Origin: an uncultured Clostridia bacterium
GTDB taxonomy: Bacteria > Bacillota > Clostridia > TANB77 > CAG-508
Reading direction: 5' to 3'
NCBI GenBank assembly: GCA_949077355.1
Contig: CARUQW010000002.1
Coordinates: forward strand, 1 to 45,206
Length of the DNA stretch: 45,206 bases
Shown here: positions 7,259 through 17,060 of the stretch, one piece after another
Layout: every line of letters starts with the position of its first letter
How positions within the stretch are numbered: position 1 is the first letter of the stretch
Made by a program: the position numbers and the translations under genes
Notes under the pieces: generated by a model
What the model was told of the DNA's origin: nothing
The model's input: only the letters and a program-made list of their open reading frames with translations
Database searches by the model: none

Positions 7259-9874
7259 TTACTTCATTTTTTCTTTGATTCGAACTAAAGTATTAAGGGC
7301 ATCAATTGGTGTTAATTCATTTAAATTAATTTTGTCTACTTCATGTGCAATCTCAGCTAATTTATAATTATATAAATCAAACTGTCCTTCTACCTGCTTT
7401 TTGTCTTGTTTTTCTTGTTTTTTTCCTGTTAAGATATTTTTTCTTTCTAAAGAGCGTAAAATTTCATCTGCTTTTTTAGTTACTACTTTTGGAACTCCTG
7501 CTAAACGTGCAACATGGATACCATAACTTTCGTCTGTTCCACCTCTTACAATTTTTCTTAAGAAAATGATATCTTCTCCTTTTTCCTTTACAGCAATAGA
7601 ATAATTTTTAATTCCTTCCAATTTATCCTCTAATTCTGTTAATTCATGATAGTGAGTTGCAAATAATGTTTTAGCCCCACACTTTTCTTGATCACTAATA
7701 AATTCAGCAACTGCCCATGCAATAGATAATCCATCATAAGTTGACGTTCCTCTTCCAATTTCATCTAAAATAACTAAACTATTAGCTGTGGCTTCTTTTA
7801 AAATAGTTGCTACTTCCATCATTTCTACCATAAATGTACTTTGTCCCATACTTAAGTCATCTGATGCTCCTACTCTTGTAAAAATTTTGTCAACTACTCC
7901 TATTTTAGCATATTCTGCTGGTACAAAACTTCCTACTTGTGCCATTAAAGTAATTAAAGCAACTTGTCTCATATAAGTAGATTTACCTGCCATATTTGGT
8001 CCTGTAATAATCGATAATCGATTTTCTTGCTTGTCTAAATAGGTATCATTTTCAACAAAACTTCCTGCTCCTAATATTTTTTCAATTACAGGATGTCTTC
8101 CATTTTTGATATCAATTGTACCAGAAGAATTAACTTCAGGCATACAATAATTCATATCTTCTGCCACTTCTGCAAAAGATGTCAAAACATCTAAACTAGA
8201 TACAACTTCACTGGTTTTTTGTAATCTTTTTACATTTTTAGCAATTTCGTCTCTAATCTGTACAAAAGCATTGTATTCTAAATTTACTACTTTTTCTTCT
8301 GCCCCTAAAATTTGATTTTCTAAATTCTTTAATTCTTCTGTAATATACCTTTCAGCATTGGTTAAAGTTTGTTTGCGAACAAATCGGTCTGGAACTTGAT
8401 TTAAATTGGATTTTGTTACTTCAATAAAATAACCAAATACTTTATTAAATCCAATTTTTAGATTTTTAATTCCCGTTTTTTCTCTTTCTTCTAATTCTAG
8501 TTGAACTAGCCAATTCTTTCCTTCTGTTTGTGCCGTTTTTAGTTTATCGATTTCATCATCATATCCTAATTTGATGATACCTCCATCTTTAATAGTCATT
8601 GGTGGATCATCTATAATTGCACCATCAATTAATTGATAAATATCTTGTAATTCGTCTAAATTGTCTGCCAAATCTTTTAATAAATCTGTTTTGCAATTGA
8701 TAAGACATCTTTTTACCTCTGGTAATTTTAATAGCGAATTCTTTAAAGTTACCATATCTCTGGCATTAGCATTTCCATATGCCATTTTACCAGCTAGACG
8801 TTCTATGTCATATACTTTTTTTAAACTATCAATGATATCACCTCTTAACATGACATCATCTTTTAATTCTTTTACTGCATCCAATCTTCGATTGATTTCC
8901 AAAACATCAACAAGAGGGTCGTTTAACCATCTTCTCAAAGCTCTTCCTCCCATAGAAGTTGATGTTTTGTCTAACACCCATAGCAACGTTCCTTTTTTCG
9001 ATTTATCTCTTAATTTTTCTGTAATTTCCAAATTTCTTCTAGCATTAATATCCAATGCCATGTATCTAGATAATTGGTATACCACAATTTTATTAATATG
9101 GTCTAAGGTAGTTTTTTGTGTTTGTTCAATATATTCTACTAAAGCATGAATTGAAGAAATAGCTAATGTTCTTTCATGAAAATCTTCGATTTTTTTACCA
9201 TTGTTATCCACAATATTAAATCTTAAATCTAAATTTTCTACTTCCATATTAAAGAATTTATCATTAAATTTTGTAACATATACATTTTCAAATCGTTCTT
9301 TAATTTTGTCCATTTCTTCGCTGCAATCTGCCATCATAGAATTAACCACTAATTCAGATGGTGTATATCTTGCAATTTCATCTAGTAACATTGGAAAGTT
9401 GTGATTATCTTTAATTTCGGCAGAATAAAATTCTCCTGTTGATATATCACAAATACTAATTCCAAAGTAAATACCTGATTTAAAAATTGACATGATATAG
9501 TTGTTTTTTCTTTCTTCTAGCATGTTACTCTCTACTACTGTCCCTGGTGTGACAACACGAATAACGCCTCTTTTTACAATTCCTTTTGTATCTTTTGGAT
9601 TTTCTAATTGCTCACAAATTGCTACTTTATACCCCTTGTTTACTAACTTGGCTATGTACATTTCTGCAGCATGATGCGGAACTCCTGCCATTGGTGCTCT
9701 TTCCGCTTGTCCACAATCTTTTCCTGTTAATGTTATCTCTAATTCCCTAGCTACTAAAATGGCATCATCAAAAAACATTTCATAGAAATCTCCTAATCGA
9801 TAAAACAAAATACAGTCTTTGTATTCTTCTTTGGTTTCAAGATATTTTTGCATCATTGGTGAATATTCTGCCAT
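7259..9874 (-). CDS. mutS: DNA mismatch repair protein MutS
   Basis: Full-length MutS of 871 residues. It recognises mismatched bases and recruits repair. The N-terminal mismatch-binding domain carries the FYRLGDFYEMF motif (about 24-34, the Phe-x-Glu clamp). The ATPase domain has Walker A TGPNMAGKSTYMRQ (about 613-626), Walker B LVILDEIGRG and the ATHYHEL switch. A short linker and helix end the protein. It starts one base after the miaB stop codon, giving the common clostridial miaB-mutS arrangement. There is no in-frame CGG in 871 codons. Confidence 0.97.
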   Translation of the reverse strand: MAEYSPMMQKYLETKEEYKDCILFYRLGDFYEMFFDDAILVARELEITLTGKDCGQAERAPMAGVPHHAAEMYIAKLVNKGYKVAICEQLENPKDTKGIVKRGVIRVVTPGTVVESNMLEERKNNYIMSIFKSGIYFGISICDISTGEFYSAEIKDNHNFPMLLDEIARYTPSELVVNSMMADCSEEMDKIKERFENVYVTKFNDKFFNMEVENLDLRFNIVDNNGKKIEDFHERTLAISSIHALVEYIEQTQKTTLDHINKIVVYQLSRYMALDINARRNLEITEKLRDKSKKGTLLWVLDKTSTSMGGRALRRWLNDPLVDVLEINRRLDAVKELKDDVMLRGDIIDSLKKVYDIERLAGKMAYGNANARDMVTLKNSLLKLPEVKRCLINCKTDLLKDLADNLDELQDIYQLIDGAIIDDPPMTIKDGGIIKLGYDDEIDKLKTAQTEGKNWLVQLELEEREKTGIKNLKIGFNKVFGYFIEVTKSNLNQVPDRFVRKQTLTNAERYITEELKNLENQILGAEEKVVNLEYNAFVQIRDEIAKNVKRLQKTSEVVSSLDVLTSFAEVAEDMNYCMPEVNSSGTIDIKNGRHPVIEKILGAGSFVENDTYLDKQENRLSIITGPNMAGKSTYMRQVALITLMAQVGSFVPAEYAKIGVVDKIFTRVGASDDLSMGQSTFMVEMMEVATILKEATANSLVILDEIGRGTSTYDGLSIAWAVAEFISDQEKCGAKTLFATHYHELTELEDKLEGIKNYSIAVKEKGEDIIFLRKIVRGGTDESYGIHVARLAGVPKVVTKKADEILRSLERKNILTGKKQEKQDKKQVEGQFDLYNYKLAEIAHEVDKINLNELTPIDALNTLVRIKEKMK

Positions 9875-11278
9875 TTATATTTCTCCTTTCAAATACCACA
9901 TATGTTCAGAAATAATTTTCAAGTCCAATACTTTTCCAATTAAGTTTTTACTTCCTTCAAAAATAACTACTTTATTGCTATCGGTCCTTCCTGTTAACAA
10001 ATCTTTGTTATTTTTACTTTTTCCTTCTACTAAGACTTTTTGTATGGTTCCTACATATTTTTGATTGTTTTCTTGAATTTGACTTTCTACTAAAGCTTTT
10101 AATTTATCAAATCTTTTATGTTTTTGTTCTTCTGGAATCTGATTTTTCATTTTATCTCCAGGTGTTCCTACTCTTCTAGAATAAATAAACATATATACTT
10201 GTTCAAATTTCACTTTACTTACCACATCTAATGTATCTTCAAATTCCTCATCTGTTTCCCCTGGGAAACCAACAATGATATCTGTTGACAATGTTAAATT
10301 TGGTATGTTTGCTTTCATTTTTTCCACCAAAGCTAAATATTGTTCTTTCGTATATTTTCGATTCATTTCTTTTAGTACTTTTGTATTTCCAGATTGTAAT
10401 GGTAAATGTACTAATTTGCATACTTTATCACAACTTGCTATGGCTTCAATAACATCATCCGTAAAATCTTTTGGATGTGGTGATACGAAACGAATTCTCT
10501 CAATTCCTTCTATTTTATTAATTGCTTTTAATAAAGTAGCAAAAGAATTTACTCCTTCATACTCCTCAAATTTGATTTCTTTTTCTCTTTCTACTCTCAA
10601 ATAAGAATTAACATTTTGTCCAAGCAGAGTAATTTCTTGATATCCTTGCTTTGCTAATTCTTTTACTTCATTGATAATATCTCTTGGTTGTCTACTTCTT
10701 TCTCTTCCACGTACATAAGGTACAATACAATAACTACAAAAGTTATTGCATCCATTCATAATGGTAACAGATGCTTTAATATTACTATCTCTTTTAATTG
10801 GTAACCCCTCATGAATTTCACCATCAATATCAATGATATCTTCTAATTTTTTCTTTTCTTGTATGGCTTTGTATAAATTCTCTGGGAATTTGTGTAAAGT
10901 ATGGGTTCCAAATAAAATGTCAACAAAAGGATAGCTTTCTTTGATTTTATCTGTAATGTGTTTTTCTTGCATCATACACCCACCAATGGCAATAATGATT
11001 CCTTTTTCTTCTTTTAATCTTTTTAATTCTCCTAATTTTCCAAATAATTTATCTTCTGCATTTTCTCTTACACAGCAAGTATTAAATAATGCCAAGTCTG
11101 CTTCTTTTTGGTTATCTGTTTTTTCATATCCCATTTCTTCTAACATACCACATAGTTTTTCTGAATCATTTTCATTTAGTTGGCATCCCATTGTCAAAAT
11201 GGTATATTTTAATCGTTTATTCTGGTTGACTTCTTTTACTTTTTTTCTATATTGTTTTTGTTCCTCTATTTCATTCAT
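9875..11278 (-). CDS. miaB: tRNA-2-methylthio-N6-dimethylallyladenosine synthase MiaB
   Basis: Radical SAM methylthiotransferase of 467 residues that adds the methylthio group to i6A37 of tRNAs reading U-starting codons. The N-terminal UPF0004 domain has the cluster cysteines in TMGCQLNENDSE, FNTCCVREN and GGCMMQE. The radical SAM motif CNNFCSYCIVPYVRGRE (about 177-193) follows, then a C-terminal TRAM domain (about 395-467). GGAGAG precedes the ATG. A promoter lies at 11320-11348. mutS follows directly. Confidence 0.96.
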   Translation of the reverse strand: MNEIEEQKQYRKKVKEVNQNKRLKYTILTMGCQLNENDSEKLCGMLEEMGYEKTDNQKEADLALFNTCCVRENAEDKLFGKLGELKRLKEEKGIIIAIGGCMMQEKHITDKIKESYPFVDILFGTHTLHKFPENLYKAIQEKKKLEDIIDIDGEIHEGLPIKRDSNIKASVTIMNGCNNFCSYCIVPYVRGRERSRQPRDIINEVKELAKQGYQEITLLGQNVNSYLRVEREKEIKFEEYEGVNSFATLLKAINKIEGIERIRFVSPHPKDFTDDVIEAIASCDKVCKLVHLPLQSGNTKVLKEMNRKYTKEQYLALVEKMKANIPNLTLSTDIIVGFPGETDEEFEDTLDVVSKVKFEQVYMFIYSRRVGTPGDKMKNQIPEEQKHKRFDKLKALVESQIQENNQKYVGTIQKVLVEGKSKNNKDLLTGRTDSNKVVIFEGSKNLIGKVLDLKIISEHMWYLKGEI

Positions 11279-11319
11279 TGTTGTTTTTACTCTCCTTTTG
11301 GTTTGTTAAATCTTGTCCT

Positions 11320-11348
11320 ATTTTATTACAAAATCCGCCATTTTTCAA
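11320..11348 (-). promoter_or_regulatory. Promoter of miaB-mutS
   Basis: TTGAAA (11343-11348), 17 bases, TAAAAT (11320-11325) on the minus strand. Confidence 0.6.
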
Positions 11349-11432
11349 GTTATTTTTGTAATTCCTTTCTATTTTCAAGCTTAAGTCTGGCTTATGTTAA
11401 CATCCAATGATGTAGTGCACCTATTTTTTCGC

Positions 11433-11460
11433 TTGCAGTTTTTAAATATCATGTTATAAT
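11433..11460 (+). promoter_or_regulatory. Promoter of the gene at 11492
   Basis: TTGCAG (11433-11438), 16 bases, TATAAT (11455-11460), followed by an AGGAGG site at 11481-11486. Confidence 0.75.
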
Positions 11461-11491
11461 AATAGTATATGAATATGCTAAGGAGGCAATT

Positions 11492-12172
11492 ATGGGAAAA
11501 TTTGATTCTTTATTAAAAACCAAAAATACAAAAAGAACCTATCAATATGATTATACCAAACTATATAAAAAGGGACGTTTTGCGACTTCTGTTGACTATG
11601 ATTATTTTGAAAATCTTTATGTATTAGAACTTTTAAATAGTAATAAAAAGAAAAAATATAATGAAGATTTAGTCACTTTATGGGCTAAATTAGATATGAG
11701 GAGTTATATTGATTATGATTTAGGGAATACCATTAATTTATATTTTACTAATAATTTCAATCGTATCCCAGTGAATCAATTAAACGATTATAATTATATG
11801 CATGAAGATAGTAGAAAGATGACACTTCTTGATATTAAATATATTAAAAACATGAAACTTGAAGGCATTGAATTTGAAAATCTATATTTAGCGACTTATG
11901 AAATTTTTGACATGGATAATATGTTTAGACCTTATGTTGTTCTTTTTAACCAAGATGCTCAAAATAATTTTATAGAAATCGGATATGGCTATGATTCAAA
12001 TAATAATGGAAATATTGAACTATCGATTCAATCCTTCAATTATCCTTTATTTCTAACAACAAAAGGGTTCCTTATCTTGCCATTAATGAATAAAAAAATA
12101 AAATTAGATATTTATGATTACATTACAGACAAGGATATTCAAAAAATACATTCCACAGAAAAAATTCTTTAG
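11492..12172 (+). CDS. Hypothetical protein, 226 residues
   Basis: I do not recognise this family. The protein is rich in Tyr, Asn, Asp and Lys, has no signal peptide or clear membrane segment, and begins with a lysine-rich stretch (KTKNTKRTYQYDYTKLYKKG). The start is well supported by AGGAGG five bases upstream and by a good promoter. It is a single-gene unit on the plus strand between miaB and rpmE, and its stop codon lies inside its own terminator hairpin. Codon use matches the neighbours and it has no in-frame CGG, so it looks native. Confidence 0.75.
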   Translation: MGKFDSLLKTKNTKRTYQYDYTKLYKKGRFATSVDYDYFENLYVLELLNSNKKKKYNEDLVTLWAKLDMRSYIDYDLGNTINLYFTNNFNRIPVNQLNDYNYMHEDSRKMTLLDIKYIKNMKLEGIEFENLYLATYEIFDMDNMFRPYVVLFNQDAQNNFIEIGYGYDSNNNGNIELSIQSFNYPLFLTTKGFLILPLMNKKIKLDIYDYITDKDIQKIHSTEKIL

Positions 12173-12200
12173 AATTTTTTCTGTGGAATGTATTTTTTTG
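12146..12200. terminator. Strong long-stem terminator
   Basis: A 23-base perfect stem (12146-12168 with 12171-12193) with a two-base loop, ending in TTTTTTT. It contains the stop codon of the gene at 11492-12172. Confidence 0.9.
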
Positions 12201-12214
12201 TATAGGTAAAAATC

Positions 12215-12247
12215 AAACGTGAACTGAAGCAACTTCAGTCCACGTTT
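12215..12247 (-). terminator. rpmE terminator
   Basis: ACTGAAG-CAA-CTTCAGT extended by CGTG/CACG, with T-runs on both sides, just after the rpmE stop codon. Confidence 0.75.
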
Positions 12248-12251
12248 TGTT

Positions 12252-12452
12252 TTATGCAAGACCGTATTTTTTCTTGAATTTATCAGCTCTACCACCAACT
12301 GTTTCTTGTCTTAAATTACCAGTCCAGTATGGATGACATTTTGAACATACGTCTACTTTTAAATCTTTTTTAGTTGATCCAACTTCTAAAACATTACCAC
12401 ATGCGCATGTGATTGTTGTTTGGTTGTAATTTGGATGTATTCCTTCTTTCAT
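12252..12452 (-). CDS. rpmE: 50S ribosomal protein L31
   Basis: Protein of 66 residues of the large ribosomal subunit. The start MKEGIHPNYN is characteristic. It keeps the zinc-binding cysteines (CACGN and CSKCHP), so it is the zinc-containing C+ form and not the Zn-independent paralogue. It ends FKKKYGLA. An AGAGGTGAACTGAAA leader precedes the ATG, with its own promoter. The out-of-frame CGG near its end (within TAC GGT) is read normally. Confidence 0.97.
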   Translation of the reverse strand: MKEGIHPNYNQTTITCACGNVLEVGSTKKDLKVDVCSKCHPYWTGNLRQETVGGRADKFKKKYGLA

Positions 12453-12499
12453 TTTCAGTTCACCTCTTTCTTATGTTAAAAATAATTTGACTGTGTTTT

Positions 12500-12528
12500 A
12501 TCATAACATATTTTTTCAAATTTTTCAA
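12500..12528 (-). promoter_or_regulatory. Promoter of rpmE
   Basis: TTGAAA (12523-12528), 17 bases, TATGAT (12500-12505) on the minus strand. Confidence 0.7.
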
Positions 12529-12531
12529 GTA

Positions 12532-12696
12532 TTATTTTTGATTTTGTTGATTTTGTTCTTCTTCATACATATATTCAGCTGAATAAAGCATCTCTTTGTT
12601 TAATGAAAGCTTGTTTATAAGTTTTCCCATAACATTAAAAACACAAGCAATAATTAAAATCAACATTCCAATTCTTTTCCAATTATTCTTTAACAT
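12532..12696 (-). CDS. Small single-pass membrane protein, 54 residues
   Basis: Open frame starting at the ATG at 12696 with AAAAGGA just before it, ending TAA at 12532. The sequence has a basic start (LKNNWKR), one hydrophobic helix (IGMLILIIACVFNVMG), and a hydrophilic tail ending in EEEQNQQNQK. It fits a small inner-membrane protein with a cytoplasmic tail. The family is not recognised. It fills most of the gap between rpmE and the VanW gene. The stop codon lies right against the -35 box of rpmE. The ribosome site is close to the ATG, so the call is moderate. Confidence 0.5.
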   Translation of the reverse strand: MLKNNWKRIGMLILIIACVFNVMGKLINKLSLNKEMLYSAEYMYEEEQNQQNQK

Positions 12697-12804
12697 GTCC
12701 TTTTCTTCCTTTCCAAAAACAATACATATTAATTATACTTTTATTTTTCAAAATTGTCAATAATTTCGTACTTTTTTGGTTACACTATCCTTGGTGATTA
12801 AAAA

Positions 12805-13492
12805 ATGAAGAAAAAAAATGGAATGATAATAGCTATTTTATTAATTTTAATAATTGGTGTTGGCATTTTCCTTTATTTTAGAAATACAACATCAAACCCT
12901 ACAAATGATGAAAATACTTATGAAGCCAATCGAACTTCTACACAAACTAATGATACTCCCCCAGAAAACTCCAAAAAAGAAGATACTGCTCCTACTGAGG
13001 TAAAAAAAGGGATAACGGAACCACCACCTCCTGTTGAAGAACAAATTGCTACATTTGCAACTAAAATATACTCAAGTGATGCCGCTCGCCAAAATAACAT
13101 TTCCATTACCTGCAATACGTTAAATGGAACCATTGTAAAAAAAGGAGAGACTTTTTCATTTTGTAGTACAGTAGGTCCAGCTTCTTCCAACAAAGGTTAT
13201 CAAAAAGCTGATATTTTTGACAAAGATGGAAATAAGAAAAAAGGACTAGGTGGACGGAAACTGCCAAATTAGTACCACTCTCTACAATGCCGTTTTAACA
13301 GTTCCTTCTTTGGTTGTCACAGAAAGACATGCCCATAGCAATTATGTTCCTTACATTCCTAAAGGGAAGGATGCTGCGGTAGCTTATGGTAGTTATGATT
13401 TAAAATTTAGAAATGACTCTGGAAATGATGTTAAAATAACAGCTTCTACTGATGGAGCAACTGTTACCACTACTTTATTATCCATAAAATAG
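12805..13492 (+). CDS. VanW family protein with one CGG +1 site
   Basis: Membrane-anchored protein. Residues 7-25 are one hydrophobic helix, followed by a low-complexity Thr/Pro/Asn linker to about 75. Next is the VanW domain, with the hallmark GLGGGNCQISTTLYNAV and the ATFATKIYSS and FCSTVGPASSNKGYQKADI segments. VanW domains occur in cell-envelope proteins of spore formers; the biochemical role is not settled. Normal reading ends at a TAG after GLGGRKLPN. Skipping the C of CGG at 13255-13257 gives exactly the conserved GGGNCQ motif and a 228-residue protein (688 minus 1 is divisible by 3). It lies just upstream of a D,D-carboxypeptidase, in keeping with an envelope role. Confidence 0.85.
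13255..13257 (+). other. CGG +1 frameshift site (VanW)
   Basis: Context GGA-CGG-AAA. Skipping C reads GGA and completes GLGGGNCQISTT, the family signature. Confidence 0.92.
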
Positions 13493-13526
13493 AACCTATT
13501 ACAAGAATAGGTTCTATTTTTCTATT
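13489..13526 (+). terminator. Terminator of the VanW gene
   Basis: ATAGAACCTATT (13489-13500) pairs with AATAGGTTCTAT (13506-13517), followed by TTTTTCT. Confidence 0.9.
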
Positions 13527-13569
13527 TTATATTCATATATTTATATTAAAATAAAATCGGAGGTAAAAA

Positions 13570-14818
13570 ATGAAAACTATAAAAAATATAATTGCAATTT
13601 TTCTAATCTTCTTTTTTTGTGTTTCTCCACTTTCTTTTGCTTATGATGCATCCAGTTCCTATGTATGGTCTATTGATAACGACACAACATCTGTAAATTC
13701 TACCAATGCTGTTCAAGTAAATTCAGATAACAAGGAAACCACTTCCTTAAGTTTAGAAAGTGGCTCTGCTATTTTAATAGAGCAATCTACTGGTCAAGTT
13801 TTATACGAACAAAATGCTCATGAACCATTACATCCTGCTTCTGTTACAAAAGTTATGAGTATTTTACTTATTATGGAAGCTCTTGAATCTCGGAACAATT
13901 TCTTTAAATGACCCTATTCCTTGTAGTGAAAACGCTGCTTCCATGGGTGGTTCTCAAATTTGGTTAGACCCTAGAGAAACTTTAAGTGTTGATGAAATGC
14001 TAAAAGCCATTTGCGTGGCTTCTGCGAATGATTGTGTTGTTGCCATGGCTGAATATCTTGGTGGTTCTGAAGATGGTTTTGTGCAAATGATGAACGATAA
14101 GGCTAAGCAATTAGGCATGAACGATACCACTTTTAAAAATTGCCATGGACTTGATGAAGATGGGCATCTTACTTCTAGTTATGATATCGCTTTGATGTCA
14201 AAAGAATTATTAAATCACCATCCACAAGTAACAAAATATACAACCATCTGGACCGACAGTTTACGTGATGGCAAATCAGAGCTTACCAATACCAATAAAT
14301 TGATTCGAACTTATAAAGGTGCCACTGGTTTGAAAACAGGTTCTACGGGATTGGCCTTATATAATCTATCTGCTAGTGCAACACGTGATGACTTGTCCTT
14401 GATTGCAGTTATTATGAAAGCACCTTCTACTAAAGTTCGTTTTGCTGAAGCCCAAAAATTATTAGATTATGGTTTCAACACTTTTTCTTTTAAACAATTT
14501 GGTAAAAAAAATGAAACTGTGAAATCTGTTTCTGTTCATAAAGGTGTTCTCTCTTCCGTTGACGCCATTTTGTCAGAAACTGCTGGTACTTTAATCGAAA
14601 AAGGAAAAGACAAAAATATTGAACAAAATTTAATTTTAGATGATACTGTCTCTGCTCCTATTTCTGCAGGTCAAAAACTAGGTGAAATCTCTTTTACTTT
14701 GGATGGTAAAACTCTATCATCTGTAAATATAATTGCCAAAAATGATGTGGAAAAGCTAAATCTGTTTACTATGTCTAAAAAAGTAATTTACTCATGGATT
14801 GATTTATTACGAAGTTAA
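13570..14818 (+). CDS. D-alanyl-D-alanine carboxypeptidase (DacF-like, S11) with one CGG +1 site
   Basis: Penicillin-binding protein that trims the terminal D-Ala from peptidoglycan stem peptides outside the membrane. A signal peptide covers residues 1-24. The catalytic SxxK is SVTK in HPASVTKVMS, the SxN motif is SAND, and KTG is in GLKTGST. A C-terminal PBP5-type beta domain and a final amphipathic anchor (VIYSWIDLLRS) follow. Normal reading stops after ESRNNFFK. Skipping the C of CGG at 13891-13893 gives ALESGTISLNDPIPCSENAASMGGSQIW and a 415-residue protein. An AGG-containing site precedes the ATG. It could act in spore cortex synthesis like DacF; which paralogue it is remains open. Confidence 0.9.
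13891..13893 (+). other. CGG +1 frameshift site (D,D-carboxypeptidase)
   Basis: Context TCT-CGG-AAC. Skipping C reads GGA and continues SGTISLNDPI; normal reading meets TGA four codons on. Confidence 0.92.
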
Positions 14819-14819
14819 C

Positions 14820-14850
14820 AAGGACGTTGCTAAACAACGTCCTTTATACT
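14820..14850. terminator. Bidirectional terminator
   Basis: AAGGACGTTG (14820-14829) pairs with CAACGTCCTT (14835-14844) between the convergent carboxypeptidase and phosphatase genes. Confidence 0.75.
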
Positions 14851-15701
14851 TCCCTCAATCCCCATTTATAAATTGCTTCTGCAAATCCACTTTCATCAAC
14901 ACTACGAGCAGTTGTATAAGTAGCTACTTTTTTCACGGCATCATAACTATTAGCAACCGCTACTCCAATGCCAGAATTTTGAATCATATCAATATCATTC
15001 AAATTATCTCCAATTGCCATAATTTCTGAAGAAGAGACTCCTAAATAATGGGAAAGAGTTGTTAATGCTTCATTTTTATTGGTATTACTTGGTGTAATAT
15101 CTAAGTACTCATATTCTTTATTAATAATCTTATCTTTATATTGATTGGCTTTACTGACTCTATAAATTGTCAAATTCATCTTTTGGTTTAGCTCTTCTTG
15201 TAATTTTAGCAAACTAGAAGGGCTTGAAATGATTAATTTAAAAACAATTGGATGTTGATTTTCTATATATTCTTCTATATTCGGAACTATTTTAAAATCT
15301 AAATCACTTGAAAAAATGGAATCTTTTAAAATAAAATTTCTTAAGTCCATATAACGTAATTCTGGTGTAATCACTTCGTTTTCTGTATACAAATGAATAT
15401 GTAATTTTTCTTTTTTAGCTATCTGAATGCACGCATTAATTTCTTCTTGTGTTAAGGTTTTTCTAAAAATTTCTTTTCCGTTTTTCAAATCTATAATTTG
15501 ATTTCCGTTTCCAAAAATGCCATAGTTTGCATGTACATCATGACAAAAATTTTTTACCATAGCATATGGCTTTCCCGTGCAAATCGTAAAATCAACATTT
15601 GATTGTTGCATATCTTGAATGGCTTTTCGATTTTGCTCTGTCATCTTATTTTTTTCTCCTATCATAGTTCCATCAATATCACTTGCTACTAGGCGTATCA
15701 T
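14844..15701 (-). CDS. Cof-type HAD phosphatase
   Basis: HAD-superfamily IIB hydrolase of 285 residues that dephosphorylates small phosphometabolites. Motif I is DIDGTMIG (about 7-14), motif II is the threonine in TICTGKPY, and motif IV is GDNLNDIDMI (about 232-241), followed by GVAVANSYDAVKK. The ATG at 15701 has GGAGAATGT in front of it, so the longer frame start is not used. The substrate cannot be read from the sequence. Confidence 0.9.
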   Translation of the reverse strand: MIRLVASDIDGTMIGEKNKMTEQNRKAIQDMQQSNVDFTICTGKPYAMVKNFCHDVHANYGIFGNGNQIIDLKNGKEIFRKTLTQEEINACIQIAKKEKLHIHLYTENEVITPELRYMDLRNFILKDSIFSSDLDFKIVPNIEEYIENQHPIVFKLIISSPSSLLKLQEELNQKMNLTIYRVSKANQYKDKIINKEYEYLDITPSNTNKNEALTTLSHYLGVSSSEIMAIGDNLNDIDMIQNSGIGVAVANSYDAVKKVATYTTARSVDESGFAEAIYKWGLREV

Positions 15702-15820
15702 ACATTCTCCTTTTTCATTTTTGCTCATTATATCATTTCATTTTTTATTTGTGAACTATTAAAATTAAAAAGTTTACTATATTTCTTATCTTGTAAAAAA
15801 TATAATAAACTTTCAATTTT

Positions 15821-16429
15821 TTATTCATCTTCCATTGTTTCATCATATTCGAATTCATAAGTGATTTCTTCTTTTTCTGGCTTTTTATTTTTTTTCGTTT
15901 TTTCTACTTCTTTTTCAATTTTGTTTTCTATTGCTTTTTTATCTTCTTCCTCTTTTTTCATACTCTTATTATGCTTATTCTGCATTTCTTTCAATATTTT
16001 CTGTGTTTCCTCTTTTCTGTTTTGCATGCAACGATTCATCATATGATTCGTTTTTTCTATTAAATCTGGTACATAATCTAATAATTTGTCTAAAGATGAT
16101 GTATGATTAACTGGCATCAATTTAACATTATTGGATTGAATCACAAGAAAAGCAATTGGATTAATTGTTACACCTGCTCCACTACCTCCTCCAAATGGTA
16201 ATCGATACTGAATTGCCTCTTCTTTATCTTTCTTTGTGTATTCATCTATTGTTTCTCCTTTAAATTCACTACCTCCTGCTGCAAATCCAAACGATACTTT
16301 TGATATGGGAATAATAACAATATTATTCGAAGTTTCAATTGGTTCTCCGATAATTGTATTAACATCTATCATATCTTGAATACTATTCATAGCTGTAATC
16401 ATAAGGCCTTCTATTGGATGTTCGCTCAT
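15821..16429 (-). CDS. GerW/YtfJ family sporulation protein
   Basis: Protein of 202 residues. Residues 1-125 are the GerW (YtfJ) domain, with IGEPIETSNNIVIIPISKVSFGF, AAGGSEFKG and FGGGSGAGVTINPIAFLVI. The remainder is a highly charged Lys/Glu tail, longer than in Bacillus YtfJ. YtfJ is a spore-associated protein needed for normal germination in Bacillus. The start overlaps the end of the DUF2953 gene by 47 bases; the two families are regularly neighbours in spore formers. Confidence 0.88.
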   Translation of the reverse strand: MSEHPIEGLMITAMNSIQDMIDVNTIIGEPIETSNNIVIIPISKVSFGFAAGGSEFKGETIDEYTKKDKEEAIQYRLPFGGGSGAGVTINPIAFLVIQSNNVKLMPVNHTSSLDKLLDYVPDLIEKTNHMMNRCMQNRKEETQKILKEMQNKHNKSMKKEEEDKKAIENKIEKEVEKTKKNKKPEKEEITYEFEYDETMEDE

Positions 16430-17000
16430 ATTCCTTCACTCCTTTTCTATTTAAAATATAAATGATATTTATAATATGGCTTATTTTTACTTCAAATATA
16501 CCTGAAACAGATAGATTTACCAAATTTTGATTTTGATAAATAGGATTTATCATAAATATTTGATTTTCAAATTTCTTGACTTTTTTACGTAAAATAATAG
16601 CAATTATTGTGCTAATAGCAGGAACAATAATAGAAGTAAAGCTTGCATTTTCTGTTCCAATGTCGATGTGTAAATTAATTTTTTTAATTAAAATATTTAA
16701 TTTTTTAACCATCTGTAATATTTCTTTATCAAGAGAAATGTTTTTTTCAAATACGGTAAAATCTATTTTTTTAATTTTTTCTTTTACTTTCATTTTTTCT
16801 AATTTCATTTTTGTTAAATCAATTTTAAAAACAGGTACAATTCCTAGCGCACATAGTTTAATAATTATTTTATAGTCTTTGTTAATATGTCTTTGCGTTT
16901 GAGAAGTAAATCTAAAATCAATAATTTCTATTCTTATTTTTGAAAAAAATAAGATGGCAATTATCCCCATAACCACTAAGAATAAAAAAAGAAAAACCAA
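16383..17000 (-). CDS. DUF2953 membrane protein
   Basis: Protein of 205 residues beginning with a membrane helix (VFLFLFLVVMGIIAILFF) and carrying a second hydrophobic stretch near residues 120-138. The arrangement and the position directly before gerW identify DUF2953, a family found with ytfJ in spore formers. The C-terminal coding region overlaps the gerW start by 47 bases in another frame. No catalytic motif is visible. Confidence 0.75.
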   Translation of the reverse strand: MVFLFLFLVVMGIIAILFFSKIRIEIIDFRFTSQTQRHINKDYKIIIKLCALGIVPVFKIDLTKMKLEKMKVKEKIKKIDFTVFEKNISLDKEILQMVKKLNILIKKINLHIDIGTENASFTSIIVPAISTIIAIILRKKVKKFENQIFMINPIYQNQNLVNLSVSGIFEVKISHIINIIYILNRKGVKEYERTSNRRPYDYSYE

Positions 17001-17060
17001 TTTCTTCGCCTCCTTTGAAGCTTTTTATTAGTTTTTCCATTTTTTTCTTTTTTAAACCGA

